DNA of 64,000 nt from Macrostomum hystrix (taxonomy: Eukaryota; Platyhelminthes; Macrostomidae). The position numbers and the translations under genes are program-made. This document shows positions 25,336 to 36,100 of the stretch, in pieces (position 1 is the stretch's first letter; every line of letters begins with the position of its first letter). The stretch spans positions 326,001 through 390,000 of the forward strand of contig CATNEN010000030.1 of NCBI GenBank assembly GCA_950097015.1, written 5' to 3'. The notes beneath the pieces are model-generated. The model worked only from the letters and a program-made list of their open reading frames with translations. It ran no database searches and was not told the DNA's origin.

Positions 25336-25343
25336 TATAAATA
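25336..25343 (+). promoter_or_regulatory. TATA box of the small Trp-rich gene
   Basis: TATAAATA about 180 nt upstream of the ATG at 25522. Transcription would start near 25366. A possible 5' intron begins at GTGAGT (25436). Confidence 0.45.
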
Positions 25344-25521
25344 CAACAAACCCAGCTTGATCAGGACATGCCATTCTCAGATATTTCTCGGTTTTACGCG
25401 TTTCTCGACTGCAGAGGCTGCAGCCATCCTATCCAAGTGAGTGGTTTTTAAGCGCAGCCTCCTAGCTAGCTTCAATGCTGAGCATTGCTGGCTAGTGCAG
25501 ACAACCAGAAGTGAATAAGAA

Positions 25522-25959
25522 ATGTTCGCCCCTCAAGGCAGCATTAGCTGCTGCCCAGTATTAATGCAGGCTGATCAGGAGGGCATGATCTGGAAGGACT
25601 GCATTGAACGATGGAAGCGCAGCCGCGAGAAATGGCGCCAGGAGACCGTTAAGCTTCAGCAGCAGTTGTGCGACATGACTCGAAGTGCCTACCACTGGCG
25701 TAAGCAGACCGCCACGACTCATAGCGAGCTGCATAAGATACAAAAGGCTCTGATTAGCTGGCGCACAGAGGCCACTAAATGCCGCGAGACATCGCGTCAA
25801 TGGAAATCGGAAACCATCCGCTGGCGAGAGCAGGCCCTTAAGTGGAAGAACCAATGCTCTGAGCTCATGGAGCGCAAGGACGATCAACAGATTGCTCTAC
25901 TTTGCCGAGCTAGGCAACGGTACTGCGCTGAGATGAGCTACAAATACGGCTGCAATTGA
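25522..25959 (+). CDS. Small Trp-rich helical (coiled-coil-like) protein, 145 aa
   Basis: Single open frame of 145 codons between a TATA box (25336) and AATAAA (26397). Almost all of it is a charged helix with tryptophans at about seven-residue spacing: IERWKRSREKWRQE, HWRKQT, SWRTEATKCRETSRQW, RWREQALKWKNQC. A regular heptad of Trp/Leu suggests a coiled coil or helical bundle. I do not recognise the family. Splicing from GTGAGT at 25436 to the AG at 25569-25570 would also be in frame (joining ...HPIQ to ADQEGMIW), but the ATG it would add lies right at the expected transcription start, so I prefer 25522. Function unknown. Confidence 0.55.
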   Translation: MFAPQGSISCCPVLMQADQEGMIWKDCIERWKRSREKWRQETVKLQQQLCDMTRSAYHWRKQTATTHSELHKIQKALISWRTEATKCRETSRQWKSETIRWREQALKWKNQCSELMERKDDQQIALLCRARQRYCAEMSYKYGCN

Positions 25960-26396
25960 CCGGTCACGGTTGAGTACATGCGCGCTAATAGATACATGTA
26001 GTGTTCTTGCATTGTGTGTCACCTTTATCACGAGAAAGACATGAAAGACCTTCCGAGCGTAAAGTCACACAGTGGCACAGTGAAGCTGATGTGGCAATCG
26101 CTTTGACCAACCTGTGGCAATAGTACAAGGCACGGTAGATTACCGCACCTGTTTATTTCGCGAACTTCTTCCATAGATCGAGAATTCAAGCGAGCAGCTT
26201 TGTTTTAAATATGTACATCTGTTATGCAATTATGTCGCAAATAACTCTACCTACAGAACTATCAGCGAAACTATAATATTTTCAATTGAAAATTTCATAG
26301 AAACAGAATCGCATACCAGAATTAATTCTTCAACTAATAAGTTCTCGAAAAGGCCCTGTAATGGTTTTTTTACCTGGGCCAATGCAAGCCATGCTT

Positions 26397-26402
26397 AATA
26401 AA
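26397..26402 (+). promoter_or_regulatory. Poly(A) signal candidate of the small Trp-rich gene
   Basis: AATAAA about 440 nt after the stop codon at 25959. Confidence 0.4.
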
Positions 26403-26813
26403 AGTAGCGCGCTGAATGACGCACTTTCTACATTTCATTTGTAACTTTAACTAACTGTAAACTTTAACAACTTTTTAACAACTGCATGACAGACTACAAC
26501 ATGTTGCTGTCTGGTGCATAGCTCGTCTAAAGAGTAGTAAAATATACTGACCTACAGTGACCTACACTGAATTTATATAGAGTGAAACACGACTTGCATT
26601 TTGCAATTATAAGACCTTCTCGTTACGGTAAAATTATTTCTCGGAGGCAGATTTTTGTCACAAAACATAGCGGCTCAGGTTTGTATAAATTCGTATAAAT
26701 ACGCTTGTAAAAGTACAGTGCGTAGAAACACTTTGAAACTTCTCCAAACATCTGAAGCAAATAATAAGTTAAGCCCTGGAAAGTGCCTAAATAGAATAAT
26801 AACCTCCAGGTGC
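26403..26813. other. Intergenic between convergent genes
   Basis: AT-rich sequence between the poly(A) signal of the Trp-rich gene and the stop of the receptor gene on the opposite strand. No clear AATAAA for the latter was found here. Confidence 0.4.
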
Positions 26814-29800
26814 CTAGACGGCGAAGTTCATCATCTCCAACTCGGATTGGGGCTGTGGTACTTGCTGAGGCGGCGGCGGCACTGACTGCAGGAACAACTG
26901 CGGCGGCGGAGGCGGTCGTGGAAGCGCTCGGACTTTTTCCGGCTCTTGTGTCCCTTCGCTCATTGGTTCATCGTAGTCTGGCTCAGGTGACGCTCTGCCG
27001 CATGCTTTGCTCTTAGAGATGCAGTTGAGAAGCAGGACAACCAGGAGGCCAAGACAGACTCCGAGAAGACCCAGAAGACCCCAGAGGCCTTGCAGCTGAA
27101 TGGACGACCGAGTTGTGGTGCCAGTGGAGGGTGCGCCGAGAACTGTTGAGCTGTCAGGTGTCGCCACGCAGGTGAGACTGGTGCATGCGGCTTGGGTAGA
27201 GTCCCGGCTAGTGCACCAGCTGATAGCGGACCCGGCTCGTTCTTGGCTGACAATGGACTCGACCGAATCCGCGAATGAAGTGCTCACGCCGTTGTAGTTG
27301 CCTATCTGAATAGTATATTGCACTTTTATTTTGTATGCTCCGAAGTTTTAAAAAGCAAACGAGAAAACGAAATCAGAAATAACAAAATAGTAAAAATTTA
27401 GATTTTGCAAAACATCCATGCCAACCTTAACGTATTGAAATCCTTCCGCCGTTCGTTTGCGATACTGCCATACAGACACGGTCAGCCTGCCCATTCGGTT
27501 ATCGAATATTTTCTGGTAGGTCCAGGCTGTGCCTTCAAAATTACCAGCAAAGCGCTGTGGCTTACCGGCATTCTCAACGCCGTACATGATCAGATTGGCT
27601 CGACTGGCCTGGCCCAAGTTTTGAGCGTGGTAGAATGCCGGACACACTGGCTCACTGTTTTCAGTTGAACACATGTAGGCGACTGCTGTGAGTGTTCCGA
27701 GAACCAATGTTTCAGTGGCCTGAACCACTAGCGGCGTGCGAGACTCCAAGCTGCTGATGGCTCCCCGGCTGGCCAGAAGGGTATCTGTGCATGGCACACT
27801 ATAGAGCGGATTACGCACAAACGCGGTAGTCAGGTAGCACTGGTTGATGCTTTCAAAGTGGAGCCGATCCCACTGACTCAGCTGGCTGGCGTACAGCGGC
27901 ATTGCGGCAGCCCACTGCCTCTCGTAGGACAAGAACGCTGGCGAATCAGCTGCCTCAAACTGCATGGACAATGCACCAATTCCAACGTTGTTGCGACCCG
28001 TGTAGGCTGCTTCGGATGTGCCCACTGACTGCGTCGTCAAAAAGGTCACCTTGCCGATGTCCGTCTCCGCTTGGTCATAGCTGAGGAACGCCTGAAGGTT
28101 GCCCAGATCGGCCAGGAAGGGAACGAAGCGAGCCTTGGACTCACGCAGGCGAGACATCACAACTTGCTTGCACGAGCTGTCAAGAATTTTGCAGTCATAT
28201 AGGATTAGCTGACCAATGCAGAGCCCAGCATCAGATGCTCGTTGCAACAACTCGTTCTTCAGCGACGTTCCAAAGTCAGTGTTCACATAGACCGCAACGA
28301 TGTAGCTTACCTTTAAATATTTTAATGTATCGAGCATAACTTGAACGACAGTGCTCGTTGAAACACCAGTGCGCAAAACATTTGGATACTCAGCAACATT
28401 GCTCAGCTCTGCTGCCGTTGATCCATAGGTTATTAGAGGCAGGTTATACGTCTTGAGCAACTCGGCGGCCTGAGCAGTCTGTGAGCTGCCGTGCGCTCCA
28501 ACGAAGCCAACCACCTTGGTGAAGTTGAAGCCCGGCACGACCAGCCAGACTGCCGTCCAGCAGGCTGCCGAGTCGCCGCACGGTGCAGCTGGGTGAGTAG
28601 CAGGTGTCCAGCACAACGTAGCCCCAGCGCAGCCTCTTGGCGCGCCTGTCGTGAACTCTCTGAAGCAAGTCTCTCACTCCTATAAGGAACTGCTGATCGA
28701 CCTGCGATGTGTTGAAGCCCTTCGGCATTGGATTTCCCTGGCTGAGTGCGTCCACCATCTCGACAACGAACTTGAAAGCCATCGCGAACTCGTAGCCGCC
28801 AACATTTTGCGTCCTGAAAGTGCCATCGCTGCAGTTGAATGCGTCATTTCCAGCAAAGAAGACGGGCACCAGAGCGCCCAGGTAGATGTCGCCCTCCTTG
28901 AACTGAATGAACTGCTTATCCGACTCGCTCACACATTCTGGACAGCTGGCGGGGCACTCTGACGCGAAGCTGCTCGTCAGGGTCGGGAAGATGTCGGGGT
29001 TGCCGCTGGTCAGCTGGTAGAATTTGCTCACGCCAGTCGCATTGAACTCATACGTCTGCGCTGCCGTTCCCGCCTGCTTGAGGGCCAGCTCGCCGAGCTT
29101 CTCCAGCGAGTAGCTGGTCCCGCGCAGCTGGCTCTGGTAGATCTTCACGATGGGCTGCCAGAAGCCGCGGGAGGTGTGCTGCAGGCCCCTGTCCATGGAG
29201 TAGGTGGTGAAGCCGGCCCTGACAAAGGAGTTCAGCAATGTGAACTTTGTCCTCAGTGATGCCAGAGTGACCGTCTTCTGCCGCAGGCTTTGCACGTCGG
29301 CGAGCGAGCCGAGGCTCGGGACTCCGTCAGCAAGAAGCAGAGCGAGGCTGAGAGCTTGGAAGTCGCAGCGGAGGGCCAGCAAGTAGCAGAGGCTACTGGA
29401 ATCGGACCAGACGCACTGGCTGCTGGTCGACTGCTTGAGCCAGTTCAGCCGGCCGTGGGTGGCCTGCAGCTCGGAGAACCGGCCCATGGAAGCAGCATCG
29501 GCAGTGAGGTTGGCGAACAGCGTCCCCAGCTCATCAGTGGCGGGTTCCGGGTCCAGAATTCCCGGGAAGATGAAGACGGTGCCGAGGCCGAGGTTCTTTC
29601 GCCTGGTCGTGTCGGACATCCGGTGGAAGCTGCTGAAGGCGTCGCCAACCAGCACGAGCTGGTAGCGCTTCTCCGAGTCAGCGAAGGCGCTGTCGCCTCC
29701 TGACACGAGGTCCCACAGGCGCAGGAAAGCTGCGCCCGAGCCAGCGAAGACGATCGTGAAGCGGGGCAGCCGTTTGCTGGAGTACACAAGGTCCTTCAGC

Positions 29801-30848
29801 GCCCGGACAGCGTCCGTAGCGTTCTCGCTGTTGAAGCTCAGCAGCAGCGGGAAGCAGATCCTGCGGTCCGTGCGCCCCAGCGACAGCAGCTGCTGTGACA
29901 GGCGGGCTGAGCCCGGCTCCGCCTCCCACAGCAGGCCGACGTAGCTCCAGTTGCTCAGCAGCATGAAGCTGTACGTGGCCTATGGCAGTGAGGCGACCAG
30001 AATGATCAAGTTTAAAAGTTAAAAGTTTTTATTCTCTAAATAATAATGGTCAACCTCAACAATCTGGCACGATTCTCACATTGGCTATTTCACTGATGGC
30101 CGGCACTGCAGTGAGCTGTCCCGGCTGGTCCGTCCGGAGACCGCCTCGCGCAAACCGGCCAGACTCGGACATGTAGTCAGCAGAGGCGGGCAGGCGGCCG
30201 GCAACTGCTGGTTGAAAGGCGTACAATGTCCGCGGACTGTCCGAGCAGACGGGAGTAGGTGGTGGCTGCGTCTAACTCTTTGAATTTGCTCGGTGATAGG
30301 AACACTGAAGATGATAGTTTATTACGTATAATCGGTCAGCTTTCATCAGTCCTATTTTCTATGAAGGACTGCTCGCCGGGGTCATGTACTCACCGAATGT
30401 CTGGTTCGTCCGTGTCCTGATCTGGTTGATTATGTCAGACACCAGGCTACAAGTTTCCAGTTTTGCGCTGCCATTGTCTGTAAGAGTTTGGTAATGAGTG
30501 ATGTAATGCCATTTTCATTTACAAGTAGGTAGTGTAGAACTGAATCTAAATCAACCAATGTTTTCACCTCCAGTGGCCTGGAACAGCATGATGTCCAGCA
30601 CGGCCTCACTAAAGTGCAGACTCAAATCCGGATCTAGGCCTGATGTGCACACACCGGCAGACGATATGTTCAGATTGCTTGTGTGATGATACCACGACTC
30701 AGCGGCTGTCGAGTAGAAAAAAGGCATGGTTGAAAGTGAAAAGCTTAAAAGCTTTTTTATAGCAATAATCTTGCTTTTTTTAAAAGACAGACAGCTTTCA
30801 AGAATGAAATTTCTTACCATTTGACACAGAAATCAACAGTAGCAGCAT
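26814..30848 (-). CDS. Single-pass receptor with two tandem Venus-flytrap domains
   Basis: Six exons, minus strand: 30848-30818, 30705-30568, 30477-30394, 30304-30080, 29979-27426 and 27305-26814. All junction phases agree once one extra base is allowed in exon 4 (near 30225) and in exon 5 (near 28544), giving about 1173 aa. A short signal peptide (MLLLLISVSNA) is followed by a type-1 ligand-binding (ANF_receptor/mGluR-like) domain, with NWSYVGLL as in mGluR lobe hinges. A Cys-rich linker (SECPASCPEC) leads to a second such domain from about residue 520 (GDIYLGALVPVF, then VVGFVGAHGSSQT and LPLITYGSTAAELS). One membrane helix follows (about 1083-1105, GLWGLLGLLGVCLGLLVVLL) and a 68-residue proline-rich tail. 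There is no 7TM, kinase or cyclase domain. The ligand is unknown; amino-acid or peptide binding is inferred from the fold. Final donor GTTGGC is weak. Confidence 0.8.
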
Positions 30849-31880
30849 CCAGCAGCATCCTATCCGACTTCTCGTAGGACCGCATCGGGAAGCGTAATCG
30901 TTGACACCTGCCATCAGGTGAGGACTCGGCTCAAACTGGCCCTTGAGCTGTAATACACTGTAGCACCTATGGCTAATACTGCTTTGTATTTACTGCTCAA
31001 AGTCGTAGCTCTCTTTAGAAAAACTGCCACGCAGGTAGGATTTTAGCATCCTTCTTTACCGCCAGTGCACATGCCTTATTAGAGTTTGACAGTGTGCATT
31101 TTTGTTTAAATCAGCCCCTAATGAGAGTACAGAACGCGTCCAGCCCACACTGTAAGCTGTTCATTCTCTCCTATGCCGTCCACTTACCACTCAGCGGGCT
31201 AGCAAGCAAACAATTAAAAGCTGTTTTCGGGCAGGAGCATTCGTGAGTACAAAAAGCGAGACCTATTTTTTTATTATCGCTCTCAACTTAGCCGGATGTT
31301 TTGCTACTACTGAGCCTATTGGAGCGAAGCACGCAAAACACGGGTGTCGATTGTTGTAAAACTACCATTTTCCTCTTCTGTAAAACATAAGCTTTCTTTT
31401 ATCTTGTCGTCAAAATGTACAATTGTAATATTACCATTAAAATAAATATATTATTTTGAATATTTATGTAGGTAAAGCCACACTCGTCAGATAGTATTTT
31501 ATTTTAAAAAAGACAAAAACTGTATGATAAGAAATTTTCTGTTTTTGCTTTACGTCACACGTCGAGGCATAAATTTGAATCATCAGTCTATATACATGGG
31601 AACCAACAGATTACTATAGTATGCTACTACAAGTAGTTAGACTAATAGGACTGCTGATGCAATGAGGCAGCATTGAGTTTTCAGTTGACGAGGTAAAAAC
31701 ACGATTGCAATAGGCGGTCAGTTATTGTTTTTGTTTACAAGCTAAAACATCGGACGAGTTGGAAGCTGTCTGTGGAAATTAATATCGAATATGATTTCTC
31801 GCGCTAAGCGAGTCTAGAAATTCATATATTCAAATACTAAAGTCCATCACAATTTACTGAATTTGTTTGACTCTAAACAG
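30849..31880. other. Intergenic upstream of the receptor gene
   Basis: About 1 kb of AT-rich sequence containing the presumed promoter and 5' leader of the minus-strand receptor gene. No TATA box is obvious and no other gene is seen. Confidence 0.4.
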
Positions 31881-32522
31881 TATTGGTTTTCAACTTCTAT
31901 TTCAAACTAAGTAACTTCAATTTCGCCCGCGGGGAGGGGGATGCTCGTGTGTACCTGATTAGTAACTTCAATTTCGCCCGCGAGACCGGCCTGCCAAGTT
32001 AGAGTAAATCAATTTCACAAAATGTAACTTCTATTTCGTCTCTTCGGCACAGCGATTTGTGTTTGCGTCCGCTCTGTGAAATACGGACTTTGTACTTGCC
32101 TTTGATCTTCGCCGATGCCGCCACCGACTCCGCCAATTGTAATACTCCAAATATACGTAATAATTCTGTCGAGTGTCGAGAGATTTATGGCTCTAAAGCA
32201 CAGAATCACAATTAAAAATCTGCTAATTGGATAGCGCCGACACTTTCACATCCAGCCGCTCTTGAAGCTCCAATCTTATTGGAGCGATAATACGAGCTCT
32301 TTTTGTTGTTTGTGTCCCACTTGGTGCCTTGCCTGAGACGTCAAATATATATATTGAAAGGACAGGCCCATCACGGCCTATATTAATGTTTGAAGCCGGA
32401 GGAAAAATGCAAGGCTAAATAGAAGTCACATTTTGTGAAGTTGGTATACTCTAACTTGGGCAGGCCGGTCTCGCGGACGAAATTGAAGTTACTTATTTTG
32501 AAATAGAAGTTGAAGACCAATA
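31881..32522. mobile_element. MITE-1, foldback element with long terminal inverted repeats
   Basis: Left arm 31881-32030 and right arm of about 32410-32522 are inverted copies. TTCAACTTCTATTTCAAA, TAAGTAACTTCAATTTCG and CGCGAGACCGGCCTGCC occur on the left and, reverse-complemented, on the right. The ends are TATTGGT and ACCAATA, consistent with insertion at TA and a Tc1/mariner-derived non-autonomous element. The left arm contains an internal tandem duplication (GTAACTTCAATTTCGCCCGC twice). No transposase. Confidence 0.75.
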
Positions 32523-32526
32523 ATAA

Positions 32527-33034
32527 GACCACGAGGGTATTTCAGATACCCACATTTTTCATTTCTCTGAATCTCCCAAAATATTCAACCAATCGCCATG
32601 AAAATGCCGAACACTGGCTAAATTATTCATTCCGTTCTATCCAATCAAACAACTCTATCCAGAATCACAAAGCATAGGCATTATTCGAGATATTCAACGA
32701 TTCTTGTCGGAGTGTCTGGTGGCAAAAACCACCTATATAGGCATTAATTTTCTCTGCAAAAAATTTAGTAATAATAACAAATATTATATTATTAAACCAA
32801 TATTGATTCACAATAGAGGTTCATACAGAGAAATGTTCGTTGTTTTTGTCACAATGGTCTTCGACAAGAATCGCTAAATATCTCGACAATGCTGAGGTCA
32901 GACGGGTTTGGAAGTTAGTTCATCCTAAAGGGTGGAAAATTTTGATTCAGATGGTGGCCTTTCACGAAAATCGGTCATTCGGTTTGGGAGCTATCGTGAA
33001 GTAGAAAGTAGGTATTTGAAATACCCCGGTGGTC
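32527..33034. mobile_element. MITE-2, 508-bp element with about 27-bp inverted ends
   Basis: It starts GACCACGAGGGTATTTCAGA and ends with GGTATTTGAAATACCCCGGT followed by GGTC, which are inverted copies. Related sequence recurs at 35760-36760 (split by SINE-B), 44190-44705 and 54645-54720, so this is a local family. Internal landmarks are CAGAATCACAAA and GAGATATTCAACGATTCT. No coding capacity. It abuts MITE-1 within 5 bp. Confidence 0.75.
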
Positions 33035-33163
33035 TTTCTACTGTAAGAGGAGGAAATATACTTCTACTCGTAGAAATGAAGATCTAAAAGAGGCCTAAAA
33101 CTATGAGGGTCTTTCCTGTCCGCCGATGTTTTCAGGCCCGCTAAAGTCTTTGTTACATGTCGG

Positions 33164-36100
33164 TCATTTGCCAAAGCGGTCGCCGTCATCATTGTGATCG
33201 TCATCACGATCGACTCTTCTGCTGATTGCGTGGCCAATCTGACACTCGCGTTGTCGGACGCAGACGCCGTTCAACAGGAGTCGGCGACCACGGCAGACGC
33301 AGCCAGACCGGCAGGGCTGCGGACAGGTCTGCCGCTGCTGCTGCTGCTGCTGCTGGCCACAATGTGCCTGACAGGCGCAGTCTGAATAGCGGAAGCCGCG
33401 CGGACAGACCTTGTTGGCGCCGGTGCAGGGGAACTGGGCTAGGTCCAGCACTGGTGACTCGTGGCGGGCGCACTGCTTCAGCACCGTCCGCACCACAGGG
33501 CAGAGGCACTTTGCGACATTCTCCCTGTGACACTTGCACATCTCCTCCTCGCACCAGCTGTGGGGTTAAATGGTTGGGAGACGGTAGATAGCTAGATATT
33601 GTGTTCTAGTGCAGCTAAACTACTTTTAACGGGCTTTCCAAGATCTTCAAACTCCTAGCAAAGGTCTGGAGTTCGAATTTTTATTCAAGACAAAGCTGAA
33701 ATCGTGGAGAAATTTTCCGATAATTGTTAGGGGATGCTTGCCCAGGATCTCCGCCTCTGTCAAGTTAAAATGGGTACAATTGCTGAAAGGCTGTACAAAA
33801 GTATGGCTTTATATCGGTGTGAGTGGCAGAGCGGACTATCGCAGTTTGCCTCTCGCACCAAGGTCCTTGAGGTCGATTCTGTGGCGAGGCCACATTCATT
33901 CGGGGCGCAGCCGCGGAGAGAAGGCCTGGGGCTTGTCGTGCAATTTGCGCCCTTGAGGGGCCGACCTCCAAAGCACAGTAAAAATGTACACTGCCTGACG
34001 ATGAGAAAGTCTAGGCAAATGCACACACCTGTGTGAGCTCAGGAGTCAGCGTAACCGGCAGAATTGCCTCCTGGCTGGCAGCGGGTCTTGTGTCACCAAA
34101 TGATGTGCCATTGCACGGAGCTCTCCTACAACATTTTTGTTTCATATCTGCGTCTGCATATTTATGGGTTTGCATAAATATTGGTTAGCTTTTGCATCTC
34201 AGAACTGCGTACTTGTAGTAGGGCGTCATGTTGATTCTGCGGGCGCACTCCAACCGTTTGAGGGCGCGGCAGTACTGCTTGGCCCAGCGCCGCTGCCGGC
34301 CGCTCAGGAGGCAGTTGCTTCTTGTCCGGTGGTCGGCCTTGCAGAATCCTTCGCGCCAGGCCCTGGTGAACTCCAGCTGCGAGTGAAACATCTCGCCGTT
34401 GACGCCCAACGAGTCGTCGTCCGGCCTGCCATTGTAGTTTCCGCACAGGCCGCACAGGTAGCCGCCAAGACTCTTTGGCGCCTGCACCTCCTAGGAAGTT
34501 ACTGCCGTCCCAAACTATGCGAACACCGTTCAGAAGACGCACCTGCGAGAGAAGCAGGTCAATTGTATAATTTTTTCGAAAAAGCGCAAGGCTACAATAG
34601 ACTCCGAATAGTAAGTGTTTCTAGGCTCAGGCTGAGGACATTGTACAAAAAGCAGTGAATAAAATGACTGACATTTAGCATGCGGTAGAGAGACCACTTG
34701 TGGTATTTCAAATACGTAGCGTGGCTACATTTTTCTTTTTTCTGTATCTCTAAAGTTTCTCTACGTTGTTTGTCTGTCTCTCTATACTTTATGTACTCGT
34801 ATTTCTGGTTCAAAGAATTGAACCAATCGGCATCAAAATCCAGAGCGTGTAGTGACTTCTTCAAATAAATTGGGTCTTCACAGTAAGTCTGTCTTTACAT
34901 CACTGAACGAATCGAAAGCGGACAGGGCTTTTAGGCCGAGAATCAAATATATTAACGGGGAATTCCCCCTCCCCCAGAAAACTTTTTTTGCTGCGTCTGA
35001 ACGAAACAATGCAAGCACACGAAACTCAAGAACACGGGCCAACTTTTTGTTGCGCATCTTCTGAAACAATAATCAAGTCGCCAGACCGTCGAGATATTCA
35101 ATGGTTCTGGCCGTAGGTCAGATTTTTACTGTAAGCGCTAGTGTATTTCATACACCCCAATACACAAATTAGCACAGCGCCTCAGTGCGGCCTTGCCAGG
35201 CCTTCAAAATTTATGAGCATGTCACCCGAATGTGCCTGCATCATCTCCGTGGTCACCTACCTTTATCTAGACGGCTTTGCTGGACCTTGAAGGCCTACAA
35301 CAGGTGGAAATAGGCCACTATGGACACCATGACGCGAATTTCTCCAATTTCACTGATCAAGCCAAAATACTAGGCGCAGCTCAACCACAGTACACCATCG
35401 TCTAGTCTGTCAACCAATCAGTCACCACTCAACGCCGTTAGCATTCAGGCGCTGTTAAAAAAATTTCAGAGTTCCCCCCTTAGTATGAAAACGGGCGGCA
35501 AAATGGCTAGGTAGGCCTACTTTTAACTTAGAGATAAGGAGAGGGCAGAAGGGTAACACGAGTAACGGACGGTCCAGAGGGTAAGAGCTGAAAAGAAGGG
35601 GGTCTGGAAAGAGAGACGAGGAGCTATCCAATCAGAGATGAGGGAAAGGAAAAAGAAACGAATGTTAGCTAAGACGTTGAACAAATAGAGGGAGAAAGGA
35701 GAAAGTTCAATAACATGGTGCACGAGCGTAAAGAAACACAGAGAAGTAATAACAACAAGGGCTAAAATTTTTCACTAGACTTATCTATTGAAAGAGCTTC
35801 CAGAATCACAAAACATCGGCAGCGTCTCTATCTATCTATTTGCAGGGGGGCCCGGGGCACTTGTCGCACAAGCGACGGAGCGCACGCCCCCAGACCGGCG
35901 AACTAGGCGCTTAGCGCCCATCGCGCCGCCTCCCCTGAGCAGGCACCACACACAGCAGCACAGACCAGCCGGGGAGGGCAGGAGGCACCCAGAATAGGCA
36001 GCAGTGCCCCCTACCCCAGCCCCACACGCACAGAGCAGACCAAGCCGGGGGGGAAGGCTGATAAGAAATCAGTCCTCAGGGGGGGAGCCGGGTGATGAGT

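Noticed and set aside
29290-29703. 137-codon plus-strand frame
   Set aside because: Shadow of receptor exon 5, which shows Venus-flytrap similarity on the minus strand.
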